In this document: piece by piece, positions 1-9,548 of the stretch | Layout: each line of letters begins with the position of its first letter | Position numbering within the stretch: the first letter of the stretch is position 1 | Assembly (NCBI RefSeq): GCF_035046485.1 | Contig: NC_085136.1 | Location: forward strand, 294,601,080-294,665,079 | Origin: Aedes albopictus | Taxonomy: Eukaryota; Arthropoda; Insecta; Diptera; Culicidae | Direction of reading: 5' to 3' | DNA length: 64,000 bases | Translations under genes and position numbers: made by a program | The notes under the pieces: model-generated | The model's database searches: none | Told to the model about the DNA's origin: nothing | What the model saw: only the letters and a program-made list of their open reading frames with translations

Positions 1-1550
1 AGGATTCTGCAGAGAATCCTCTCAGGATTCTGCAGAGAATCCTCTCAGGATTCTGCAAAGAATCCTCTCAGGATTCTGCAAAGAATCCTCTCAGGATTCT
101 GCAGAGAATCCGCTCAGGATTCTGCAGAGAATCCTCTCAGGATTTTGCAGAGAATCCTCTCAGGATTCTGCAGAGAATCCTTACTGGATTCTGCAGAGAA
201 TCCTCTCAGGATTCTGCAGAGAATCCTCTCAGGATTCTGCAGAGAATCCTCTCAGGATTCTGCAGAGAATCCTCTCAGGATTCTGCAGAGAATCCTCTCA
301 GGATTCTGCAGAGAATCCTCTCAGGATTCTGCAGAGAATCCTCTCAGGGTTCTGCAGAGAATCCTCTCAGGATTCTGCAGAGAATCATCTCAGGATTCTG
401 CAGAGAATCCGCTCAGGTTTCTGCACAGAATCCGCTCAGGATTCTGCACAGAATCCGCTCAGGATTCTGCACAGAATCCGCTCAGGATTCTGCACAGAAT
501 CCGCTCAGGATTCTGCACAGAATCCGCTCAGGATTCTGCACAGAATCCGCTCAGGTTTCTGCACAGAATCCGCTCAGGATTCTGCACAGAATCCGCTCAG
601 GATTCTGCACAGAATCCGCTCAGGATTCTGCACAGAATCCGCTCAGGATTCTGCACAGAATCCGCTCAGGATTCTGCACAGAATACGCTCAGGATTCTGC
701 ACAGAATCCGCTCAGGATTCTGCACAGAATCCGCTCAGGTTCTGCACAGAATCCTCTCAAGATTCTTTACAGAATCCTCTCAGGATTCTGCAGAGAATCC
801 TCTTAGGATTCTGCAGAGAATCCTCTCAGGATTCTGCAGAGAATCCTCTCAGGATTCTGCAGAGAATCTTCTCAGGATTCTTCAAAGAGTCCTCTCAGGA
901 TTTTGCAGAGAATTCTCTCAGGATCCTTCCGACAATCCTTTCTGTGGAGAATCCTTTCAGGATTCTGTGGAGAATCCTCTCCGGATTCTGTGGAGAATCC
1001 TCTCCGGATTCTGTGAAGAATCCTCTCCGGATTCTGTGGAGAATCCTCTCCGGATTCTGTGGAGAGTCCTCTCCGGATTCTGTGGAGAATCCTCTCCGGA
1101 TTCTGTGGAGAATCCTCTCCGGATTCTGTGGAGAATCCTCTCCGGATTCTGTGTAGAATCCTCTCCGGATTCTGTGTAGAATCCTCTTCGGATTCTATGG
1201 AGAATCCTCTCCGGATTCTGTGGAGAATCCTCTCCGGATTCTGTGGAAAATCCTCTCCCGATTCTGTGGAGAATCCTCTCCGGATTCTGTGGAGAATCCT
1301 CTCCGGATTCTGAGGAGAATCCTCTCGGGATTCTGTGGAGAATCCTCTCGGGATTCTGTGGAGAATCCTCTCAGGATTCTGTGGAGAATCCTCTCGGGAT
1401 TCTGTGGAGAATAATCTCGGGATTCTGTGGAGAATCCTCTCGGGATTCTGTGGAGAATCCTCTCGGGATTCTGTGGAGAATCCTCTCGGGATTCTGTGGA
1501 GAATCCTCTCGAGTTCTGTGGAGAATCCTCTCGGGATTCTGTGGAGAATC
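1..1550. repeat. 23-bp minisatellite, family A, first block
   Basis: Head-to-tail 23-bp units, already under way at the window edge. A typical unit is arm AGAATCCT, 3-nt CTC, inverted arm AGGATTCT, then a 4-nt spacer. Variants are zoned: GCAG spacer to about 410, GCAC spacer with a CCGCTC variant to about 770, GCAG again to about 940, then GTGG with CTCC or CTCGGG forms to 1550. ORFs here on both strands are artefacts of a stop-poor unit. No gene is supported. Confidence 0.95.
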
Positions 1551-1746
1551 CTCGTAGCAGTGCGGTTAGGGTCACCAAGCTTATAATCGCACCATGCTAC
1601 GGGGTGAGGGTTCGATTCCCGCTTCGGGCGTTGAAACTTTCTTCCCCGTTTTCACTGGTGCATGCTCCGTTGTCCGTTGTTTAATGTTAAGTTTAAAACA
1701 GTCTGTACAGCCGAAAGCTGAAGACGTTGTCCGTGTCTCAAAAAAA
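1551..1746 (+). mobile_element. tRNA-derived SINE inserted in the minisatellite
   Basis: The head has pol III promoter boxes: an A-box-like GTAGCAGTGCGGTTAGGG near 1554 and a B box GGTTCGATTCCCG at about 1610-1622. The body ends in a short A run at 1740-1746. A second copy with the same head and body is at 52107-52392. It separates two halves of the 23-bp array that are partial duplicates of each other. Target duplications cannot be told apart because both flanks are repeat units. Confidence 0.8.
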
Positions 1747-2744
1747 TCCTTCCAGGATTCTGTGGAGAATCTTCTCAGGATGCTGTGGAGAAGCCTCTCA
1801 GGATGCTGTGGAGAATCCTCTCAGGATTCTGTGAAAATTGCTCTCAGGATTCTGTGGAGAATCCTCTCAGGATTCTGCAGAGAATCCTCTCAGGATTCTG
1901 CAGAGAATCCTCTCAGGATTCTGCAGAGAATCCTTTCAGGATTCTGCAGAGAATCCTCTCAGGATTCTGCAGAGAATCCTCTCAGGATTCTGCCGAGAAT
2001 CCTCTCAGGATTCTGCAGAGAATCCTCTCAGGATTCTGCAGAGAATCCTCTCAGGGTTCTGCAGAGAATCCTCTCAGGATTCTGCAGAGAATCATCTCAG
2101 GATTCTGCAGAGAATCCGCTCAGGTTTCTGCACAGAATCCGCTCAGGATTCTGCACAGAATCCGCTCAGGATTCTGCACAGAATCCGCTCAGGATTCTGC
2201 ACAGAATCCGCTCAGGATTCTGCACAGAATCCGCTCAGGATTCTGCACAGAATCCGCTCAGGATTCTGCAGAGAATCCGCTCAGGTTTCTGCACAGAATC
2301 CGCTCAGGATTCTGCACAGAATCCGCTCAGGATTCTGCACAGAATCCGCTCAGGATTCTGCACAGAATCCGCTCAGGATTCTGCACAGAATACGCTCAGG
2401 ATTCTGCACAGAATCCGCTCAGGATTCTGCACAGAATCCGCTCAGGTTCTGCACAGAATCCTCTCAAGATTCTTTACAGAATCCTCTCAGGATTCTGCAG
2501 AGAATCCTCTCAGGATTCTGCAGAGAATCCTCTCAGGATTCTGCAGAGAATCCTCTCAGGATTCTGCAGAGAATCCTCTCAGGATTCTGCAGAGAATCTT
2601 CTCAGGATTCTTCAAAGAGTCCTCTCAGGATTTTGCAGAGAATTCTCTCAGGATCCTACCGACAATCCTTTCAGGATTCTGCAGATAGTCCTTTCAGGAT
2701 TCTGCAGAGAATTCTTCCAGGATTCTCTAGAGAATCCTTTCAGG
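1747..2744. repeat. 23-bp minisatellite, family A, second block
   Basis: Same unit family as 1-1550. From about 1850 to 2676 the order of variants repeats that of roughly 143-946, including private mutations, so it is a block duplication. Units decay towards 2744, where the array stops. Confidence 0.93.
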
Positions 2745-4685
2745 TAAGGACACTCCGCCCGGTAAGGTAAAACTTTAAGCTGGACGGAAACACATATTTG
2801 ATGTTCGACCGACCGACCCACCGACCGAGACGTAGCTCACTATGCAGCAACTACACACCTAGATTTTTATGAAGGCACCACATCGGTGGTGGCAAAAGAT
2901 AATAATGTGCACCCGTAAAACGAACGACGAGATTGAACATTTTATCGTTCTTCGCACCTGAGACCAGGACTAACAGGAGAATATTGGATCTCCTTCGTCC
3001 TCCTCAGGAGCGAACGAAAAAAAGGATTCATTTCTGTGAAAACGAGCTCCCTGCTGTCGGAATGTTTACGACGACATCAGAAGGCGTTTGATTTGAAATT
3101 GAAGAAATTGTCTGAGATGGGGATGACCTGGAATGGTTGGTTTGGTGCTTGCACAATCTAAAAATTTGCAGGTGGGATGTTATGAAATCGTTACCGACGT
3201 TAAGAAGGTGATGGTTATGATAAGATATTTAGTGGATATTGAGCAAGACCACCCATAAGCATTTCCTAAGTTATTCACTGAGAGCTTTCTCTGCCAATGA
3301 ACATTTTGCATGTGTATGACGTGTGGCAAGAAATTTTCGATTACGTAGAGCTACTGGATTGCAGTGCAAAAACAACTACATAAAACACAGACATGGGAAC
3401 ATCATCATAAATTGTACCGCATTTTGTGTTAGCTTCACGTAACCGTCGATAAGATCAAAGGAAATTGGCCACAAGGAAACGTCAATTCATAATGCTTCAA
3501 TGATACCTCACAAGGGTTTTTTTTTCTTCTTCTCAATGAGCGTATGCAATCGCCTCCATTTTGACGTAGCAGACGTCATTGCTGCCAAAATCACAACATT
3601 TTATCAATATTCGAAAGTAAACAAAATAACATGGAAGCGTTAACTTCACTGTACCCTATTTCGATGTTATTTTTCGACTCTGGTTGCTTTATCCACCCCA
3701 ATAGTAATCGAGAAATCCTCACTGGCGGAAAACCTCACTGGCGGCAGTCAATGGAAATGGGTACGAACGAGTGGGAAAACCAATTATGAACAATGGCAAT
3801 ACGTTGGAAAATATGAACCAGCGCAACTTGGTATGTAACGAACGAAAATTGGTTCCACCTTTCAACTGTGTGGAAAGGCAGAAAGTCAAAGCTCAAAGCT
3901 AGTTCCACGTTGCACACGTTCCAAATAGTTTCTAGGGAAACACCGCCCAACAACAGAGTAGGTATTCCCTGGAAATATACGAACGCATATGTAACCTTTT
4001 CCGAAGGAAGAAACGAATTGCGGCAGTACCAAAAGCGGCTCCTTCTGGGACCCACCAACCGGGGGCAATCATGGAAGGCAAATCCAGCTCACGTTCGATG
4101 GTTCCATGTGCTCCATTTTGCCGCCATTCTTTGCTTTGCAGCAGAATAATGGGGGAACCCTACCACACATACTGAATGTGAAGCCCTCAGTTGAAAGAAA
4201 TATTGCGCTACAAAGTGCCTCCATCTGCCTGGTTCAATGCAGTCTGTGATGTTCGAAAAAACGCTGATTAATCCTCCTTACAGGATAAAAAATAGTTGAA
4301 TCAAATTGTTTGACACTTTAGAACGAATACCAGTAAACCAAGAGTCGTATCTAGTATGTACTATTTTATGTCACAATCGCATATAAGTATGGAGAATGGA
4401 CAATGAAAACTGCATACGATATTTTTAGTGTTCTGGACGTTTTCAAAGTTCCTCTTAGAATGTTCTTAATATATCTACTCGGGATTTTTCCGATAACTTT
4501 TTCCTAGATGTACCATTCTTTTGAGGATTTCGTAATCCTAGTGGATAACTGACACTGAGGAAGATTACAAGTGGTAGTCGAAATACGCGTATCTGTCAAA
4601 AGATAAGCAAAATAGGGAGGAATTAAAAGGTACAAAACTGATTGCACTACTCATTCGTAGAGGGTATTCTGCTTAGAGGGTTAGA
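2745..4685. other. Non-coding stretch without recognised gene
   Basis: Mixed-composition DNA with only short ORFs, none with a recognisable domain. Apart from the SINE fragment at 3269-3331 I see only short local repeats, such as two nearby copies of CCTCACTGGCGG around 3718-3744. Confidence 0.6.
3269..3331 (-). mobile_element. Fragment of tRNA-derived SINE (second family)
   Basis: About 63 bp match the middle of the SINE copies at 43876-44165 and 52675-52953, including AGAGCTTTCTCTGCCAATGA and a diverged GTGTGGCAAG. Both ends are missing. Confidence 0.6.
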
Positions 4686-5640
4686 AAAGTCGGTACAAGA
4701 TCCCTGCAGCATTTGAAGAAATCCCAGAGAGACATCCATAAACTTGAGACAATCTCTGGTAGGGGGAAGAGCTCTGGGAAAATTCTGAGAAAATCTGTAA
4801 AAACAATAATAATCTCATGTGTATCTGTAAGATATCGGGTTAACAACTTTTAGAAAAAAAACTGAAAAAAATCTCGGAAAGAAATCACGGAAAGAATTCC
4901 TTTAGAAAAATAAGCAATAGCTCCTGTAGATATCTCCAGAAAAAAAAGGGGACGTCCATGATGAAATCAGGAAAATTCAAAGAGACATCCCAGGACCCAA
5001 CACTGAAAGGAATCTTTTGAGAAGAAGTCTTAGGGGGAAACTCTCAAAGAAATCTCACGTGAAAATTCAAAAGAAATCCCGCGAGACCTTAAGGAAATAT
5101 TTTGGCTGAAAATCTTGTAGAAATACAGGGAGAAACTCTACAAAATAGCACAAGCTAATATTTTAGAAGTAATTGCAGAAGCAACTTTAGAAGAAATCCA
5201 GACAGGAACTCCTGCAGAAAAATCGTAAAAAAAACTTCTTTAAAAACCGGTTGGAGGGGCTCTAGCAGAAATCACCGAATCACCTTCTGTAGTAATTCTG
5301 GGCGAAATTTCGGGAAAATCTCCTGGGTAAGCCGGAAGTAGTCGTGCAAAATCGTGAAGACGAGTCCCGAGAGAAACTCTAGGAAAAAAAACGCCATTTA
5401 TCCCGAGTGAAGCTCTTGTAGATATATCATTATGAATTCTGGAAGAAATACCACGAAAATTTCCGGACATAATTCTCTCGTGGGACTTTAAAGAAAATGC
5501 CAGGAAATCTCTGGAAGAAATTCTGTAAGATCTCCGTGAAAAACTCCAGGAGGAAACGAACGGTCGGTTCAACAATCCTGAAAGATTCTTAATGAAGAAC
5601 ACCGGAAAGAATTGTTCGAATTTTGAAGAAATGCCACTAG
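4686..5640. repeat. Degenerate about 24-bp-period repeat field
   Basis: Runs of AGAAATC, GGAAATTC and CCTGGAAGAAATTC-like words recur with loose 20-25-bp spacing and alternating orientation. It looks like a decayed minisatellite related in style to the array at 61935-64000. No coding sequence is visible. Confidence 0.5.
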
Positions 5641-5869
5641 GGAGAATCCGCGAACAATGTCGGGGAGAAACTCAAAACGGTTCATTCTTCCATTGTTTCA
5701 TGTATTGTGCGCAGCTTTCAAATGACAAGGAATCACGTCTCATTTGAAGAGAGCTCTAGTTGACTGGAACCCATTTAAACATAACTAAACGCAAAAAATA
5801 ATGAAAAGATTTGTTGGATAATGAGCACATGGATATGATGAACTTTTGCAACATTGGTTCAAGAGATTT

Positions 5870-6245
5870 GAGCGGGATTCAGAGAATGTTCAGAAACGTT
5901 TCAAACAGTTTCAGAGTTTCATATGATATCAGGGATAAATCCCCTGGAACGTACCTGAAGCATCATGGAATGCCCCTGAAACCCTATGAAACATCCATGG
6001 GTCCCCCAGTAACCCCGTAAAACGCTCTTGAAACACTCCTGGAAACCCCTGAAGCACCCATGGGACTCCCTTAACACCCCTGGAACGCCTCTGGAACCTC
6101 TTTAAGACATCTGGATCGCATCTGCAACCAGCCTGTATCGCCTCTGAATCCCTCGTGGAACGCTTTTGAACCCCCTTGAATATCCCTGGAACAACATTCC
6201 TGAAGTTCTCTGGAGAATCCTTGAAAATCCTCTTGAAATTCATGA
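5870..6245. repeat. Degenerate 12-bp C-rich repeat
   Basis: CCTGAAACNCCC and CCTGGAACNCC-like words repeat at roughly 12-15 bp. The same style recurs at 15740-16720, 33590-33890 (other strand), 35387-36060 and 60770-61240. ORFs here are low-complexity artefacts. Confidence 0.6.
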
Positions 6246-6689
6246 TTAGGTAAAGGCAAAAAAAATCTGGCAGTCATGTTATCAGTTTAGGTTATGCGAG
6301 AATCCAACAATTGGATCAGGAATCAGGATGCATAATGAAAGTATGATATTTTTTGTGAATTAACAATAAACATGTTTACGACATCCTTCCAGCTGTTGTA
6401 ACTTGGTGTAGCTTTGATTTTTGTGGTCTGTTTGCAAGTAAAGCCTATTTTGTAACACCAATTTCTTAAAATTAATCTTACGAATTGTGCAGTTTTCGTA
6501 TCATCAGCGGTAGAACATTTTCAATTAAATTTGTTAACGTAAAATATTTATAATCGTCTAACTAAATTTGTGCCATATCGTCACACACATGTAAACGCAT
6601 CTGCATTATACGTTTACAATGAGTGAGAATTACTTGCGTTCAATTAATAATAAAATTTTCAGAAACTATTCAACAATACGCGAATTACC

Positions 6690-7116
6690 CTACATCTGAA
6701 CAAATTGTAATGAAAATCATCGCCATAACAAAATGATAACTGGTGCTCACTCCAGAACTCATTTACCAATTTTGTGTTATCATCCTGATAATTCAAGTTA
6801 CCGCAGCTGTCAAACTCTGAAGCGTCATCATCGACAACAACATCGGAAGGTAGTTATCAATGGCCGAGAAAATATCTCACTGATAACAAAATGAGTTTTC
6901 AATCAGATCAATTCAATTGATTTACAAAAGTTGTTATCAGGATGCCTTTGATGATAACATAATGAGATATTTTAATGATATCGTGGATATAATTGGTTGT
7001 AATCATGTTTGTTATGTTGCCTGCTTATTCAACCAAACTGAGAACAAATTTAGTTAATTATTTTTGATATCAGATAACATAGTTTGTTATCCGTTTATTA
7101 TGAAACTTTGCTCGGG
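6690..7116. mobile_element. Truncated MITE related to 51278-51791
   Basis: The stretch is rich in GTTATC/GATAAC words and ends in ACTTTGCTCGGG at 7105-7116. That matches the terminal inverted repeat (CTTTGCTCGGG) of the complete element at 51278-51791. No matching left terminus was found, so this copy is truncated or very diverged. Confidence 0.5.
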
Positions 7117-7217
7117 TAGGTGGCAGTAGTGAGCAAACGTCAAACAGGATCAAAAACGATGCCAGCGCCATGAGCGAGCAATTAGCAAAGTACAGCCGAC
7201 CTTCGTTCCTTGGGCTA

Positions 7218-7264
7218 CGTTTTAACTAGGCGCACCTTAGGTGGGCTTAAGCCCAGTTAAAACG
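7218..7264. repeat. Inverted repeat with nested palindrome
   Basis: 10-bp perfect arms CGTTTTAACT and AGTTAAAACG enclose a further palindrome GGGCTTAAGCCC. Probably part of a small palindromic MITE. Confidence 0.6.
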
Positions 7265-7357
7265 AAGTCAACCGTCCCTTTTTGACGTGAAGTAGGATTT
7301 GTCGAGGTTGGTAGCAAGAGATTCATTGTTAGGGATTATTTGACAGTTTAAAACTCG

Positions 7358-7390
7358 GCCCAGTTAGTGAAAGTCTTTCACTAACTGGGC
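7358..7390. repeat. Perfect 16-bp hairpin with 1-nt loop
   Basis: Arm GCCCAGTTAGTGAAAG, a single T, then the exact reverse complement. It lies 84 bp upstream of the BEL 5' LTR and shares AGTTA and GGGC words with the inverted repeat at 7218-7264, so both may belong to one palindromic element. Confidence 0.85.
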
Positions 7391-7469
7391 TAAGAGCTTA
7401 ATATGTACAACGAACTAAAGTTGAGTGTGCAGGAAAAAAATGTTTTGTTTTAAACGCTAGTCCTTTGAA

Positions 7470-7474
7470 TAAAT
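7470..7474. repeat. Target-site duplication TAAAT, left
   Basis: TAAAT directly before the 5' LTR is repeated directly after the 3' LTR at 15696-15700. A 5-bp duplication is usual for BEL/Pao integrases. Confidence 0.9.
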
Positions 7475-7830
7475 TGTTGAAGAGTACATCAATGCCCTCT
7501 TAAACTACAACCCTGTACTCTAGATGTTACCGGCAGCTACAACCGATCAAGTCAACACAATGCACAGTCCAATATCAACAATCCGAAGTATGCTGAAGCA
7601 CTGTGATGGGCTACCTGCGCTCGTCCAACAAAATCTCCCTCTCACAGTCTCCGAGATAACGATCATCACCATCATCGATTACAACCGACCCCTAGAGTGA
7701 TAAGGATGACCGATACCGAGGTCAGGATGTGATAAGAGCGGTGAGAATATCACTCGCTCGCAGAATCCGACGGAATAACATCGCAACGCTAGGAACGATC
7801 TGTGCACTGCAAGGTCTAGGCAACAGACAG

Positions 7831-7864
7831 TCAGTCCACCGAAACCGAGCCACCGAATCGGACG
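7831..7864 (+). promoter_or_regulatory. TATA-less Inr + DPE promoter in the 5' LTR
   Basis: The arthropod initiator TCAGT is at 7831-7835. If its A (7833) is +1, then GGACG lies exactly at +28 to +32 and fits the DPE consensus RGWYV. No TATA box is seen about 30 bp upstream. The same pair is in the 3' LTR at 15324-15357. Confidence 0.6.
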
Positions 7865-7984
7865 AGCATGGAACGCTCGACAGAATTTTAATTTGTATTG
7901 TGTGTCCTTTAGCTTTAAGTGAAATATAATATTAAGCTACAGTTAGTGAATAAACCGTATTTAGCATGTTCCGTGTGTATTAAG

Positions 7985-7990
7985 AATAAA
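7985..7990 (+). terminator. Poly(A) signal in the 5' LTR
   Basis: AATAAA, with a GT-rich stretch (GTGTCGTGTTTT) just after it. An upstream AATAAA at 7949-7954 is an alternative. In the full element the functional copy would be the 3' LTR one, at 15478-15483. Confidence 0.6.
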
Positions 7991-8205
7991 GTGTCGTGTT
8001 TTACAACCGTCGCGAGTTATCTAATTGAATTTGGACACCGAAACGCCGTCGATTGCATGCTGGCACAAGGCACCATTGGATGATGTGCATGGAGCACAAT
8101 TGAAACCCCATTGTTCCATGGAAGATTGGTTTTCCCATCGATGTCGGAGTGGGAACCCAGAACCTGAGCTATCAATCTACGAGGTAAAGCCCTACTCCTT
8201 CATTC

Positions 8206-8224
8206 TGGTCCTTCGAGCCGGATT
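8206..8224 (+). other. Primer-binding site, tRNA-Tyr type
   Basis: TGGTCCTTCGAGCCGGATT starts 4 nt after the 5' LTR. It is the exact complement of a tRNA 3' end reading AATCCGGCTCGAAGGA plus CCA, which from memory is insect tRNA-Tyr. TGG next to the LTR is the expected complement of the tRNA CCA end. Confidence 0.75.
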
Positions 8225-9548
8225 CGGACCACACCGGACCTTGAACTACACGAAAACTGCTACGAGATCGAAGCTGGAACCGGCGAACCAATCGCCATCA
8301 CCATTTGGATTCTGGGCGCCATCTCACCGGGAGACAATTGAAGGCGTTTTCAAGGCCGGGTCACAGCGCGCCTAGGACGTGGCGGCGTTTCTTCGGACGG
8401 CCATTTCGGTTGATCGCTTCAGTTTTGGCTTGGACTTAGCCAAGGAGTAGTTTGTGCAGGTTAGTGAACTTTACTATGTATATGTCCAAGCCAAGCTAGG
8501 AAAATACAACCTTCTAACGCATGAATTTGTCTACGATTCGGTGATTTGTGACGTGGATCCAACGGTGTGCTGGCAATGAGACGGCATCAAGTGGACAGCC
8601 CATTCATAGGACACGATAACTAGGGGGCTCCACCAAACATACGACCCGTGTGGCGAAAATCTGGCGCCTCGTACGAGCAGGACATCTGCAACAAGCAAAT
8701 CATTGGCGGCCGTCGACCGGCTACCAAGATTGTAAATCAAGAGTACACCGATCGGTACTGTGGCTGAATTTGCAATCGAAAACGACGACCGGAATTCCAA
8801 GCCAGTGAGGGAACCACTGGTCAATGAGGACGATCTCGGCGCAGAGAGGCAGTACCGCAGTATTTTCGCCCAGGTAAATTTAGAATAAGTATACTGCCGA
8901 AGCTAGGCATTGGAAAATACACCATTTTAATTTGAATCCAAACCTCTTCGTGTTACCTCTCTGACCGCTGAGCCCTGCTTGCCCTTCTGGGCTCCTCCGA
9001 CTTTGAGTTTCGAATTGTGGAACGAGATTGGATATTGGACGTTTTTGGCTGGGATCGCTGGGACTGAAATCGATTATTGGTGCAGTACATTTTTTCCTGT
9101 GGTGAGTTGTGCAGTATATGTCTGGCCGAAGCCATTCACTCTGGATACTACACCACAATCTCTCCTCTTCCTTCATCCTTTGATTGAGTAATTGCTGCAT
9201 TGAGACGTTTTGGGCACACACTAGCTTGCGTGATAGTTCTATTGAACCCTTGGAGCACCGCTATCTGTTTTGTCGGGTAAATTTACGCAGTATATGCCTA
9301 GCGAAGCTAGGTCTACACTCTGCCTACTACACTGTTTGCTTTCCTCTTCGATCCACTTATTGCTGCTGAGTTGTCGTCGATCGGATATCGAGCGTGTGAC
9401 GTCACGCGGCTGCGGTTCTTTCGTTTGGTGCGCCAGTACTCGTTTCTCCGGGTAAATTAAGATAGTATATGCCTGGCGAAGCTAGGCTTTTGCAGTATAC
9501 TACACCGCACCTCTCTCTTTCTGTAAATCACGGTATCCTGACGGCAAC
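8225..9548 (+). repeat. BEL leader with about five repeated hairpin modules
   Basis: The 1.3-kb untranslated leader holds diverged direct repeats. Each has a donor-like word (CAGGTTAGTG 8457, CAGGTAAATT 8871, TGGTGAGTTG 9100, GGGTAAATTT 9275, GGGTAAATTA 9450), then TATATG or a similar word, then GAAGCTAGG-like sequence and a pyrimidine tract. The last three modules are spaced 175 bp apart. Modules 4 and 5 contain GCGAAGC inside a hairpin such as CCTAGC-GAA-GCTAGG. ORFs here are short and unrelated to known proteins. Confidence 0.75.

Larger units (their letters stand above)
7475..8202 (+). repeat. 5' LTR of the BEL element
   Basis: 728 bp, starting TGTTGAAGAG and ending CTCCTTCA. It carries an Inr and DPE-type promoter and AATAAA signals at 7949-7954 and 7985-7990. 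U3 would be 7475-7832, with R starting near 7833. Confidence 0.96.

Noticed and set aside
1..2744. CRISPR array
   Set aside because: 23-bp units are contiguous with no unique spacers, no leader and no cas genes, in a eukaryotic context.
145..2770. ORFs of 310-364 codons in the first array
   Set aside because: Same repeat artefact. They also run through a SINE insertion.
3735..4149. Overlapping ORFs of 107 aa (-) and 93 aa (+)
   Set aside because: No recognisable domain and no supporting signals. Opposite-strand ORFs of similar length suggest chance.
7729..8375. Small ORFs in the 5' LTR (repeated in the 3' LTR)
   Set aside because: They lie in LTR promoter and untranslated sequence. Their duplication simply reflects the LTR pair.
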